From: Gamsiella multidivaricata
Taxonomy: Eukaryota > Mortierellomycota > Mortierellomycetes > Mortierellales > Mortierellaceae
DNA length: 64,000 bases
Direction: 5' to 3'
NCBI RefSeq assembly: GCF_025024155.1
Contig: NW_026251822.1
Span: 28,154 to 92,153 of the forward strand
Shown: positions 34,990 through 46,690 of the stretch, piece after piece
How the letters are laid out: every line of letters begins with the position of its first letter
How positions within the stretch are numbered: position 1 is the first letter of the stretch
Notes under the pieces: model-generated
What the model saw: the letters and a program-made list of their open reading frames with translations, nothing else
Database searches by the model: none
What the model was told of the DNA's origin: nothing
Translations under genes and position numbers: made by a program

Positions 34990-37369
34990 GCTGCTGTTGC
35001 ATTTTTTCCCTTTTTTTGTTGTCAATACATAATTCATACTAAAAGGCATATTTCATATCTCTTACAATGTCATGCATCAACTGATAAACAGCCTATATAG
35101 GATACGGAAGTGGTTATGCCGCGATGGGGTCCTGTGGTATGATATTGTTCCTAGTTCTCCGTCGTTCCATGCTCCACGCTCTCGGCTTCACCTACCAAGA
35201 TCTCTTGCCTCTCCATCGCGGAATGGGCTTCGCGTTCATTTTTTGGTCCGTCGTACACACCAGTAAGTGAACGTCCTCAGAATCGCCCCATCCTATCCCT
35301 CCTCGCCCAACTTTTAATTTCACGCTTCTCTTTGCGCTAAACTCGTTTTTTACTTGCTTGATTTCCAGTTGGATACATGGTCCACATCATCGCGGAAGAT
35401 GCCCTAGCTGAGGAGATTAACTTTGATGGCGAGACTCGAGGACCTCAAAACATTCTCGGCTTTGTCGCCTTGGTAAGAAGATTTTCTAATACTTCCTTCA
35501 ATAGCCATACTGCGCCTATTCCTTTCGCCAAGATGGTGGTGACACACACACATTCACTTAAAAGAATCTTGTTAACTAACACGAATCATTTAACCACCAA
35601 CGGACGCTTCAGGCTGCGGTCATCGCGCTAGGAATTCTTTCGATCCCATATATCCGTCGTCGGTTCTACGTCGTTTTCCTGGTCACGCATCGCTACTTGA
35701 CGGTCATCACATTTGCAGGCACACTCATGCATTACCCATACTTCATGACCTGGTATTACGTTATCCCCTCGATGTGTCTTTTCCTTGCGGATCGATTCGT
35801 CCCCAAGATTATACAGTCATTCTCGGTAGCCCCCGAGGTAATCTGCACATTCAACAACGAGACCGATATTTTGACCATCGTGATCACCTCCAGAAGTCGA
35901 CTCGAGCCATTGAAGCCGTATTATCCTGGCGATTATATCAGTCTTCAGTTGAGGTCACTCAGCGAGATCTACCATCCCTTCACGATCGCTTCCTACTGGG
36001 CTGAGGACCCATACTCAATGACGCTCTACATCAGGACGTTTGGTGAGCACAGGAACAGCTGGACGCATGCTGTATCAGGTCTCTGTGGCAAGGGCGGCGA
36101 GCCAGTCATGCTTCCCATGAATGTTGAGGGTGTCTTTGGAGACCGCCGCCATGACTATCTTTGCTCGGATGTCGTAGTGCTCTACGCCGGTAAGGCATAC
36201 TGCTTCACTGATTTGCGTTTTGCACTGTCTCTTTACCGGCCATCATCGACATTCAGGTACTAAACCCTTGCTCTCTATTTTCTCCTATCATCTCCTGCTT
36301 CACTGTCCTATTCCTAGCGGGAGCTGCTATTACAACATTCATGCCGCTGATCAAATCCATCGCCGCGCAAATCGACGCCAAGTCTGCGTCCTCTGAGCCT
36401 CAAAGCACCATCAAGGTCTACCTTATTTGCACGTTCCGCTACGAGAGCGAGCTCTATGCCTACGGCGATTTCCTACACCAGATCACGCACGACTCCCGAT
36501 TCACATCTTGGTTGTGGGCCGACATCTATGTCTCTCGCCCCTCAAAGTCTCTCCTGCATGCCATCACCGCCGATGCTGAGCCTGCTTTTGGCGGCGATGA
36601 AAAGATCATGGCCAAGGCATCCGCCAATTCCAACACAGATGTCGACGCGGAAATCATATCGATCGAGCCTGTTCAACTGGATGCACACGGCCGTGACATC
36701 TCAATTGCCGCCATTGTCGTATCCAAGAATGAACATAGTAACAGCAGCGAGCGATATGTCGACCGATCTCTGCCGACATTCCTCGCCTCCGACTCTGCGA
36801 CTGTCTCCACGATCCATGCCAGACGCGATCTGCTCATCACCGCCGCCATACTTTTGATTCCATTTGGCGCATTTATTGGCCTTCGATACGCAGGCTTGGA
36901 GGGCACGTGGGATGGTGAGTCGCGCTGGTGCAGGACGACGCAGATCTACGATCAAAACATGACTAACAAGTGCATGTGGAACTATACCATGACCCCCGGC
37001 GTCCTGCATATTGTTGCGGCCTCGATCATTGGTTATCTGCTCATCTTTGTCGCACGGTGGTCCTCTCGACGCGATACCAAGAGCAACATGGAAAGTGTGG
37101 ACGATCAGGCCAAGTACATAAGATCTGTGCTGGCAAGCCAACTGACCATCCCCGATGGCAGCATTCGATTCAAGCCCATACGTCTGGATGTGGAAAAGTC
37201 AATCCAAGAGCTGGTTGCACACCAGGTTGGAATGAGTTCTGACAAGAAGAATGGAAAAACCACCGCAGTCATTGTGGGAGGACCCGATAGTTTCTTAGAT
37301 GCCGTCGAGCAAGGTTCCAAGAAGGCAGCATGGTCTGTGGAATTCCACCGCGAGACTTGGTCGCCTTAG
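34433..37369 (+). CDS. Ferric reductase/NADPH-oxidase-like flavocytochrome with membrane insertion in the NAD domain
   Basis: Five exons (34433-34895, 35092-35262, 35369-35472, 35613-36189, 36318-37369) encode 788 aa. Several N-terminal helices lead into the ferric-reductase membrane domain. Haem-binding histidines are placed in LHALGFTYQDLLPLHRG, HTIGYMVH, and in HRYLTVITFAGTLMHYPYF. The FAD site is YHPFTIASYW; the nucleotide-binding loop is YAGAAITTFMPL. After the NAD-binding start there is an acidic linker, then two extra hydrophobic segments (LLITAAILLIPFGAFIGL and VLHIVAASIIGYLLIFVARW) before the final VIVGGPDSFLDAVE strand. FRE/NOX proteins pass electrons from NAD(P)H across the membrane to ferric iron or oxygen; the substrate cannot be told here. 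Exon 2 was started at 35,092 because the nearer AG would give a stop codon. Confidence 0.9.
34948..34989. repeat. (ACT)n microsatellite in intron 1 of the reductase gene
   Basis: About fourteen uninterrupted ACT triplets lie inside the first intron of the reductase-like gene. Confidence 0.93.
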
Positions 37370-37464
37370 AAAAAATTAATTCCATCATTAGTACCGTCAA
37401 CAGCAGCGAAGAGCTCCAATACGTTTCTTACTGGCGTTTTAATAAACAAGCATAAAACATTGAT

Positions 37465-38155
37465 ATGTTCTGCTTCAATCAATTGAACCAATCTGAGAGT
37501 GTGACTAACGAGCACTTGGACCAAACGTTACGTGCCCTCGCAGATGCTCTGGTATGTTATCCGACCGACAGTGCTACGCCTTGTCCTGACGAGATAGTAA
37601 ATCATATACTAACGTGCTTCTGTTCTCCCCGGTAACTATGCATTAAGATACTTCGTTTAGCTGATACATATGGACATGACTGACAAGGACGGTGATGTAA
37701 CTATGAACTGCAACCCCTTCGGCGACGGTATAAATGACGGCAACCACGAAGATCATGACCTTATCAGCGACAATGTAGATGAAGAAGAGCAAAGTGGCGA
37801 TGAGACTCCTGTCGGTGATGAAGCCCCTGTCCGCGATGCCGTGAGAGACAGTCTGTTCTCTGATCCGTATATTCTGGATACAGCTAATTCATTTAGAATT
37901 GAGGGGAACCAGATAGTAACCCGGAACCATAAAAGCTGCTTGGTCTTTTGCCTCAAGGCGAGATACTTCGAGGGTTGGAAGGCGCGCCATCAGATTAGTG
38001 TCAGCACCGATTTTAGCCCGCATAAGGAGCCGCGCGCGCATACCACTCAATTGACGGGGTGTAGTTCTCAAGGCAAGGAAGAGAGGGCCGATCAGATCGA
38101 GACTCGTTATGATTGTCATCGCAGGGGCGAGAAGTACGAACGCAAAGATAGATAA
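37465..38155 (+). CDS. Hypothetical acidic protein
   Basis: Two exons (37465-37551, 37661-38155) give 193 aa. The first exon reads MFCFNQLNQSESVTNEH and continues with a short helix. The second begins with a very acidic stretch (EEEQSGDETPVGDEAPVRD), then FRIEGNQIVTRNHKS and a Lys/Arg/His-rich tail. No known domain. The C-terminal third may be out of its original frame. It lies in a repeat-rich zone, 58 bp before a Tc1-type insertion, so it may be a fragment of a larger gene. Confidence 0.42.
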
Positions 38156-38213
38156 CTAGGCGGAAAATCAGGGAAGATCAGGTTGAGACTTGGGTCGAAT
38201 AAATGTCGATGTA

Positions 38214-38849
38214 CAGTCACCTTACAAAACTAATTAGCGAATCATAAGTTTTACCCATGCTTTTGCGCATTCTTTTTCAAATTACCTATATACAACACAC
38301 CTAAAGAGTTATGCAGTCGCTATGGAAATTTTCATATCTGTCGAGAGGAGCTCTTGGGAAACATCCATGGTGAATGTCAGGGTGGTGAATCCTGAAGGAA
38401 AGGGCTGCGGCTCGTTCAATATCTGCCATTACCACCAGTGTGCTTTTTCACGAATTCCACTCTTTGGAGCATCGTGTCGATCAGCCTTGCCAGCTGTTCT
38501 TGCGATAGAAGCATTCCACTCCTCCACTAGAGCTCTTACCAGTGTTTCAATGTCCCGAGGTTGTCTTTGTCGTCGATTGAGAGAGGTGCCAAGGAAAGAC
38601 CAGACATGGTCGATGGGGTTCAATTCTGAGGAGTCGTCTGGCCAGTCCTCTATCTTGCGAACGCCGTGTACTTGGCGCTAATCCTTTGGCAGCGCGCAGC
38701 TGTGCATTGGGGCACTATCTTCCATGGCGGTTATTCAAGCTGCTATTGATTGTGCTTGGAGAAGAAAAGTCGTGCTGAAGAAAAGATGTATTTATTTGCT
38801 CATGGTTAGAAAAAATTTAAATTCGCTAATTAGTTTTGTTAGGTGGCTG
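38214..38849. mobile_element. Short Tc1/mariner derivative with 29-bp TIRs
   Basis: The ends CAGTCACCTTACAAAACTAA... and its inverted counterpart (left 38,214-38,242; right about 38,821-38,849) match at nearly all of 29 bases and are bounded by TA on both sides (38,212-38,213 and 38,850-38,851). Inside, on the minus strand, a transposase C-terminal remnant reads MNPIDHVWSFLGTSLNRRQR, the third catalytic region with Asp, as in mariner-like DDD enzymes. At 636 bp it is an internally deleted, non-autonomous copy. Confidence 0.9.
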
Positions 38850-38851
38850 TA

Positions 38852-39480
38852 CGTGTCCTCATTGGTTGGAAGTGCCGAGGAGCCGTGCCACAAGGTACCT
38901 GTGGACGAAAATGCCAGCAATAGGTCGGCTGCGATGCAATTGTTTGCCGATGTCGATTTCCGAACAAATGTCTTTGACTCAGGGAAGTTATGCGACGCAG
39001 AATACAGACAACAGGATACCAATAAATCAACCTCGTCATTGACTGGCGCTGCAGTCTGCACTGCGGTAAGGACCTCAACCACATCCGGAGGAAAATACTC
39101 CTCAAGAAGATCCTTTATGAATACAAAGTTCAGAGCTCTTCAATAGAATAAATCATAAGCAATACTGAGCATAATAATACAAGGCGAGCTAAGAAACATG
39201 AAACTTACAAGATCCCTGAACTGGATATCAGGTGAGACTGTCGTCGGACGAGATCCTTCTGAACATTCATTAGGATGTCCGAGACATCGAAGTCGCCAAT
39301 ATCGCATCTTGCAGACGTCCTCAATCTGCAAAACGTTGTCCCGTGCCCATGTCATGAACCTATGCTTATTCAGAGTCAGAATGACCTTTTCTAAGCAAGG
39401 CAGGTACTGATAAATGGTGGCAAGTGTTCAGGAATGAGGCATCAGGATAAGCGTAGAATTGTATTTAAGGTAATACTAGA
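38852..39480 (-). pseudogene. Fragment of an unrecognised two-exon gene, cut by a Tc1 element and an LTR
   Basis: On the minus strand a frame with HRFMTWARDNVLQIEDVCKM (about 39,300-39,370) can be spliced at RDL|gt (about 39,200) to a second exon. That exon reads FIKDLLEEYFPPDVVEVLTA, then SASHNFPESKTFVRKS, and ends at the TA insertion site of the short Tc1 element. Its 5' side ends at the solo-LTR start at 39,481. The composition looks coding but no family is recognised. Confidence 0.4.
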
Positions 39481-40029
39481 TGTAAGACTTGTTGGGAGAC
39501 AAGGAACAGCGAGTGTGGAGCGAGGGGACACGAGTGAACAAAGTAAGTAAACGAAGACGAGTGTGAAAGACAAATGTTTATTGGCTAGACTACTGTGAGT
39601 ATATGAACTCAGGCTCTACTACATAGTCTGTCCTATCTTATATATATTAGAGGAATAAAGGTCCTGATTAGTAATCCATGGTTCTCGATGTTTTCTCGGT
39701 GCTGTCTTAGTTCATCAATTCATGGAGCTTTCTGTGATGAGGGCGAAGCTGATCCATTTTTAGATGCGTCTAGCGTCACATGGCATTACTAATCAGAATG
39801 TTGGCCAGCAGCAACCGAGGGTACGCAGGATTTGATATTAGATTTTGGGGTTGTCTTTTGTTCCTTGTTCCAGTTGAACAAGAAGACCGTTGTGTTGATC
39901 ACTCGCTACAGTGTGCTTAGTTGTGCGTTAGACTCTTGTATTCAGTGTGGGACACAAATTATTCGAGCATTCAGATTGGGAGTTTCCTTACTCCATACAA
40001 CTGTAAAAGAACTATCTCCAAGCGCAACA
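39481..40029 (+). mobile_element. Solo-LTR-like sequence, copy 1
   Basis: 549 bp starting TGTAAGACTTG and ending AAGCGCAACA. It is clearly related over its length to a second copy at 53,430-54,017. It contains a TATATATA box near 39,640 followed by AATAAAGGTCC. The TG...CA ends and the promoter plus polyadenylation layout indicate an LTR. No matching target duplication, primer-binding site or internal retroelement was found beside it. Confidence 0.7.
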
Positions 40030-41582
40030 ACGGACAGACACACGCCACCAAACAAAAAAAGTCAAACACACATGCACCACCTGCCACAGCCGATGATGCT
40101 AATGCGACCGCGGATGAACTCTACATGGTTCCTGATCCCCTCCATGAGCTGCATCCGCTCGTGCCATCGGAACGTGTGCCCCTTTCATTCCGCCATTCTA
40201 ATCTTGATCGCTGCCGAATCGGCAACGATTAGGTTTTCCTCCTGTCTCCCTGTCTGCGCCTTCTGCCTGACCTTAGCAAAAAAGATCGGTGATGCCACAG
40301 GTTTTTCCTTCCTCCCCTACACCACCCTTGAATTAATATGTGCGCACCAACACTCTAAGTATCAAGGCATGAACAAGTAAAAAGACGCCAGCACATCTGC
40401 CTGCATTAAAAAAAAAAAAAGGCAGGCAGGCAAGATTAAGACGCCAGGCTATTTCTTTTAACTGGCATAATCAACACCATGAACAGGTGAGGCTCTGGAT
40501 AAGTTCACAGCTCAAACGAAAGAAGCAAAGTCCACAGTTGTTGCTCGACATCAGATCCACGCTTTTTATTTTACTATCGACCTGCAGAGTCCCTGTGGTG
40601 TGGATACGTCACTCTGACAAGACAAGTAAAAAAAAAAATCCGCTTATCTTGCTTGCTTGCTCTGGATAGGATAGAGTCCATTCCTGTGAACCCACGGCTG
40701 GGTCCAGTTTGGATGCAATGCTACTTTAGAGAATCTCGGACGGTCAACAAATATAATGGCACATTGTTTAGTACAAAATCATCATTAATTCAAAAAATAC
40801 AGCGAACAAGACGGCGTACATCTGTAACTCATAGCAACAATCCCAATCCTGACCGCAGTTTACCCTCGGTTGTGCCAAGAGGGATCGGGCTGACCGCAGA
40901 CATTATTTGAATGCAGACGAGCAGGACATGAAAATCAAGAATTCGACTACTGACAGCGAAAGTCATTGACCTCAAGCAAGAACGGTTCTATATACTATAG
41001 CCTGGCTCCAGTCCAAAGTGCAGCAGCAACGCTGCCAGTAGAAGAGCCATGCCTCTTGGATGAGGTCGGTTAAGAACGTAATCGAGTGCGAATCGGGAAA
41101 CCTGAACTGTGGTATTTGTGCAGAACATTCCGGCAAATAAACAATCCAAGAATCGCTTTTCGGGAAATACATAGCCTGGCTCCGCACTGGAGAGAGGACA
41201 ACATCGACTACAATCCCTACGATCTCAAAGGGCAAGAGATTCAAGACATGATGGATGCTTTGATTGCAATATATTATCTGGCGATAACAAGCGCCATGGT
41301 CCTGGGTATTTGGATGATAAAAGATGAGAGAGACTCCGGCTATGCTTACGCTGGCCAGGTGGCTTCGATCTGTCAAACCAGATGCCCGCCCGGGTAGGGG
41401 GCAGCTCATTAGACTGCTTGTACCACCAAATTTCATGCATGCCTCTCACGCTGTGAAAAAAAAAGACTGATTCGCTAGGATAGCAGACATTAAAAACCTT
41501 GTTGAATGGGGCTCTGGAATCATCTTTCCCACACCGCGCTTCTCACATCGACGTTCCAGTGATTCTCATCGTTCTCGAAACC
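40030..41582. other. Region without a supported gene
   Basis: Contains AT- and A-rich stretches (40,400-40,420 and 40,625-40,640) and a plus-strand ORF (41,086-41,397) with a hydrophobic LIAIYYLAITSAMVLGIW segment that could be part of an unknown gene. No start, splice or family evidence was strong enough to call it. Confidence 0.35.
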
Positions 41583-43927
41583 ATGTTTCCTACATACAAG
41601 CTGACGAACAAGTTTACAGGCGACATCCCTAACCTCGATGACTATTTCACAACTTTCGATTCGCCCGCCCTTTGGCATCCCGAGCACTATGCCTCACAAC
41701 CTGAATCCACGTCCATGAATTCCTTCCTCAAAGGACTCGACCTAATCTGTTTCCGTGGCAAGGGCTCCATTTCCACGTTTGCAGGACGGTGTTTGCGCTT
41801 TCTTAAAAGTGAGGAAGGTCGACCGGTCCTGGATCGCGCCAAACTCCTGTGCCAGGTCAGACTGGAAAACGAAAACAAAAGTCTTTCGCAGTTGTCGTTC
41901 ACGCTGTCGGGCGAGAAGACGTTTTACAGCCAACTGGCTGGTGCTCAGAAGGTATGCAGTTGGAAATACTTATATCCGTTACCGAAGGCGATAGCAGAAT
42001 AGGGCAATTGTGTCCTTGTTAGTGGATTGTTCGCTCGACCCATGTCCGCTGTTCGCGTGGGCTGTAGGCCTTTTGGTCTGCCCAACCGCTCCAGGGAGGC
42101 AGTAGACTGGGCAGGGTCTTAGTAAGGACGAATTGCGGTTGCTCCACACGTTTTACAGCTAAACAGGGCGCCGTAAGACGCGTAATGAACATGAATGTAG
42201 CCAGCTAACTTGTTTCCCACATATTACCTTACAGTGTGTATCACGAACGCCGCCATCTTCCCTTGTCAAGCGAATCGAAGACCGCCTTGACAAACAGAGA
42301 CAAGATGACCAAGAAGACCAAGGGGACCAGGAGGACCAGGAGGAGCAGCAGAAGCCTCAGAAGCCGCAGAAGCAGGAGAAGCGGGATAAGGCTCTAGTTG
42401 CATCAATATGCAAGGTACACTTGATCCATTGCCTGAACGGGATTATCAGTCTGCAAATCTGCAAATGCAGTTTCTGAACGATTATTCCTTTTTTCTTCCT
42501 AATAGAGGTCGAATACGGCAGTAGATTCTCGACTCAGCAAACGTCGCCCATCCGCTCGTGCGAATTCCTTTCACATCGATGCAGATACCATGATCCGGAC
42601 CGTGTACGAGATCAACGAGGAGGATGTGGGAGCGGCTTTCTACAATTTTCAGCTGGCCGGTGTCGCACTTGCGAATGATCTTGACGCGCTGGTGACGAGA
42701 GGTAACTTTGCCTGCATCCTGTAAGATTTAATTTTTACTTTTTTAATTTTTTGCATGACTTTTGTACTTGTCAATTGACCAGAAAATTCATATTCCAGGT
42801 CCGTGAATAGTATCTGGGATACCTCGCAGGAGCTGGGGGATCTGACGGCGCCCACATTTTTGATGATCAAAGGATTGTTGATGCGGGAGCTCGTACGATT
42901 TAAGGAGGCGCAGCAGCTGCTGCTTTGCCGGCTTGAGAGCGACTTGGCGTCTGGCCATATCAGTACATATACCGGATCAGACCCGTTGGAAGCACGCCTC
43001 TTCCACATTTTTCAGTCGCTGTCAGTTATTGCGAGGCGCACTTGCGGTATGATGTTGACTAAATTCTGACTGCTAACATGAATGCCTTGACCTTTCAATA
43101 CAGGTGTTACGAGCTCCCTGCTACCTACTACGCGTTCGAAGCTATAGGAGAGGACACCTTCGTTCACAGGGTGGTCCACACCTTGTTTACATGCATATTC
43201 AAGGACTTCGATGTGGAGTGGGCGAACCACCAGTCGGCGGCTTCCAAGTCGAGGAGAGGCGGAAGGGGTCTTGAAGGGGTGAGGCCGGATCTATCCCTAT
43301 CCAAGAAAGGATACATCGTCTTGTCGATGGAGGTCAAGCCACCCATATATGACCGCCGGTCCACGGTATATTTGAAGGATAGATGGAAGCTGGCCAGCCT
43401 GGCCAAGGATGAACTTGACGACCAGCTCCGGGAGAATGTGGACCTCCCTTATTTCGTCGCTGTCCAGGTGTTCGGTAAGTTGCAGCAATGGTGGCCAGAG
43501 TTGTTGAGATTATAGTTAACGGCGACTAATACCTTCAGGTGGGTTCCATTCATAGGTCACCGCATGGAGATCAGCACCATGACTCTCATGAACGGCGTGT
43601 ACCACTTCCACCGCAACCATGAAGTGTACCTGCCGCGGGCTCGCGACGATGTGGGGGCGGTTAGGAATTCGATCGAAGCACTGCTGTCCGTGGAGGTAAG
43701 GTTTATATTTCTGTTTTTTATCAATGAAGCATTTCAACCCGGTTACTTTAAAACTAACGAAAGCCTTACCAACCTGGTGGCAAAAATAGGCATGGCTCAA
43801 GGAGTTCAAATTCCCGCCGACATATATGAAGGCAGGAGCGCGAACACCCCCGCGAAAGGTCAACGAAGTGAAGAAGACGCTGATCTCGCCTTCGCAACGT
43901 GAACTCTTCAGCTCGACAAGAGAGTAG
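41583..43927 (+). CDS. Protein with PD-(D/E)XK-like nuclease signature, 544 aa
   Basis: Seven exons join in frame: 41583-41951, 42235-42414, 42506-42720, 42799-43020, 43104-43474, 43556-43695 and 43790-43927. The fourth donor (GTCAGT) was chosen because the stronger-looking GT at 43,046 would create a stop. Parts: an N-terminal domain (SFLKGLDLICFRGKGSI), a Gln/Glu/Asp/Lys-rich linker, a helical middle, and a C-terminal domain with GVRPDLSLSKKGYIVLSMEVK-type spacing. That is an Asp followed 14 residues later by Glu-x-Lys, the classic PD-(D/E)XK active-site spacing. FVAVQVFGHRMEISTMTL and the His-rich VYHFHRNHEVYL follow. No signal peptide. The neighbourhood (CRN-like gene and transposons) suggests a member of the nuclease-bearing effector/CRN world. 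The nuclease assignment is inferred from the motif only. Confidence 0.62.
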
Positions 43928-44458
43928 ACCGTGTGCCATGTGCCTTGAACCCATGCACCATGTGCTATCTGTTCAGCAATTAGTTTTTATATACAAAGCT
44001 GACCGAATGTTGTGATGTGAATGGTTTTTTTATTTTAATATCTCCATGGGTTGTAACCCAATTACAATGAACATTGGTGCCATGGTAGTCCTCGTCCTCG
44101 TCAATGGTACTAATAACTTGTGGATTGATATCTGCTCCTAATGTAAAGAAATTCATTCATTAGTTGCAACAGGTCATTCGGTCGGGTTTGAACATGGTGG
44201 CCCAAAAAATACAATTCTTTGATCTCCTCATTTTTAATGTAATTACCCCCAAAATGCTGCGATATCAATTTCATGAGTTAGTGTGATATTGAAGGAGACG
44301 TAATTTTCTCGCCCATTGTCCCGGAATCTTCATTGCACTCTGATCATCAGCTCCTCCTTGTGTCTCCTCTTCTCATGGTCACTTGCTCAGGTTAGTAGGT
44401 CTAAAACCCTCCTTTGCTCACTCTCTTCTCCTCTCTTCTCCTCTCTTCTCCTCTCTTC
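43928..44458. other. Spacer ahead of the 244-bp repeat array
   Basis: AT-rich sequence without a supported gene. It ends in CTCTTCTC pentamer-like repeats at 44,420-44,460. Confidence 0.4.
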
Positions 44459-45162
44459 CCCTCTCTGCCCAGTGTCTTTTACTTTTCTGCATGCACTTTC
44501 GGCCATGTACCCTTTTTCGCTACTTGTGCAGCAGAACCTCGCGGCAGATAGCAGAAGGTGTCATGAGCCAGGTGGTCCTGGTGCGCAGAACCTCGCAATC
44601 CAGGGTCAAAGGTAGCTGTGCCTCTTCCGAACGGATGAGCCTATCTTATTAGGAAGAGAAGTCCTTTTGTCTGTTGCTCGTCCACAAATGCACCGTGTCC
44701 ATCCCTCTCTGCCCAGTGTCTTTTACTTTTCTGCATGCACTTTCGGCCATGTACCCTTTTTCGCTACTTGTGCAGCAGAACCTCGCGGCAGATAGCAGAA
44801 GGTGTCATGAGCCAGGTGGTCCTGGTGCGCAGAACCTCGCAATCCAGGGTCAAAGGTAGCTGTGCCTCTTCCGAACGGATGAGCCTATCTTATTAGGAAG
44901 AGAAGTCCTTTTGTCTGTTGCTCGTCCACAAATGCACCGTGTCCATCCCTCTCTGCCCAGTGTCTTTTACTTTTCTGCATGCACTTTCGGCCATGTACCC
45001 TTTTTCGCTACTTGTGCAGCAGAACCTCGCGGCAGATAGCAGAAGGTGTCATGAGCCAGGTGGTCCTGGTGCGCAGAACCTCGCAATCCAGGGTCAAAGG
45101 TAGCTGTGCCTCTTCCGAACGGATGAGCCTATCTTATTAGGAAGAGAAGTCCTTTTGTCTGT
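44459..45162. repeat. Three tandem copies of a 244-bp unit
   Basis: Copies starting at 44,461, 44,705 and 44,949 are identical by eye over their length. Only the borders differ: the first is preceded by CTCTTCC and the last diverges after TGTCTGTT. Each contains the same 36-codon open stretch (MYPFSLLVQQNLAAD...). No family is recognised in any frame. The array ends about 160 bp upstream of a CRN-like header. Confidence 0.95.
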
Positions 45163-45318
45163 TACTCTCTATGGCTACCTATACTTTCTGAATGCTACTG
45201 AGTGCATGTTGCCACACTGTTTTTCCCTCCGGTGCCGTCTCTGCACATCGCATTTTTTTTTTCCTTTGGTGCCATCTGCACTCGCCCTTTTTTTCTCTGG
45301 TGCCTTCACTGCCTAACG

Positions 45319-46690
45319 CATGACGATTAATGTCAATCCCTTTTCTGCCTTGTCGAGGGAGAGCCAACTTCGAATGCATTCTCCATCAAGATTACCTCTG
45401 ACGACACCGCTGACGATGTCAAGGAGCTCATCAAGACCAAGAAATCCACCAAGTTTGATGACATTGCCCCTAACAAGCTCACACTCTGGCAAGTCTTCAT
45501 CCAAGTAGCCGACGATGATGAAGAGTTGCCAACTGTACTCGATACCATTCGCGAAAGAAGAAACTGCGCCCGACAAACAACATCTCAGATACTTTTCCCT
45601 GCACGCCAGTTAAAGAGTCAATTTACATCATTGTGCAACGACTCCTCGAGGTATAGTACGGTACACGAACGCCCCTCGTCTCTGCTCATCAATATTATTA
45701 ACTGTCTCAGGCCTGGAGACTGATATGTACTCTGTTTTTAACCCATAGCACAAACTTCGATGATGATGTGGTCTTTCAAGTCATTCTCAAAAACAAGAAT
45801 TCCACCACTCTGACCTGGTACACCCACTCAAAAAACGGTCACCCCGGAGAATCTACGGACCACCATTGTCGAAAGGCAACCATCCTGGGACGACGGCTCC
45901 GAACATTGGTTGTTGAGGATTCTACTGGTGTCGAGATTGTTGCAGATGACGGTCAGCTGTGGTATATGATCAGGAGATATGTGCAGGGAGGAATCGAAGA
46001 TATGGTTGTGCGTTTGGAGGTCCTTAGCAAGCCCTTCCCTGACATTACGACATCGGACGCCTGCGGAATATATGACACTGATGAACCCTCGCCTCTCTAC
46101 GACCTCGCTACCACACCATTGGCCTCTAAGGAGCATACGCAAGCATTGGATGAACTGTATGGGACGCTGGGAGCCGCACTGAAGTCGATGGTCTCTGAGG
46201 ATGGCGCAGGAATACCGACTTATATCAATTCTTTTTATTGCGCGCTATTGCGCTTTTCTCCGACCTCGAATTATCAGGAGACAAGAGTCTATCAGGAAGG
46301 CGAGGATTTGGGTCGATACCGTATGTGGTGGAGTCGAAGAGTGGTTCGTCCTGCATGCTTGCTGTAACGTGGGTGCAGTCGGAAGATCTTTCAACCAGCA
46401 TTACTCAAAACATGGTTCAACTCGACACCATATGCTCTGGACAGAATCGAAAGCGCCAGGATGATGAGGATGACAGCATCGCCCCTGTTATCTCTTACGG
46501 GATCACTGTTGGCGCAAAGCTGTGGCATTTTTTGCAGTGCAGGATCGACGCTTTGAACAAATCCGGCTACAATGAGCCTGACTTTCGGTCATTCAAGGCT
46601 CCTAGATATTTCGATTTAATAACTTTAAGCTTTGCCTTACCTTTTCACGTACTCGCAAAATCTCTTTACCCATGTACGTATACAAGTCGA
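45319..46690 (+). pseudogene. Crinkler (CRN)-like gene, degenerate
   Basis: The ubiquitin-like CRN header is readable from 45,340 (FCLVEGEPTSNAFSIKIT; KLTLWQVFIQVADDDEELP), but no ATG exists in its frame because a TAA lies at 45,328. A change of frame is needed near 45,540 to reach the conserved PVKESIYIIVQRLLE end of the header. After an intron, a C-terminal module follows with RLEVLSKPFPDITTSDACGIY, and after another frame change GFGSIPYVVESKS and SYGITVGAKLWHFLQC, typical of fungal CRN C-terminal nuclease-like modules. The place where relatives have a Glu-x-Lys reads WVQ. CRNs are modular intracellular effector or conflict proteins of oomycetes and early-diverging fungi. With three or more breaks this copy is almost certainly dead. 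Confidence 0.72.

Noticed and set aside
40972..41436. 154-codon minus-strand ORF with an F-box-like start
   Set aside because: The opposite-strand frame has a more natural composition, no F-box consensus could be aligned convincingly, and no splice evidence exists; neither strand was called.
43021..43103. Frameshift in the PD-(D/E)XK-like gene at exon 4/5
   Set aside because: An alternative GTCAGT donor at 43,021 restores the frame through all seven exons, so no break needs to be assumed.
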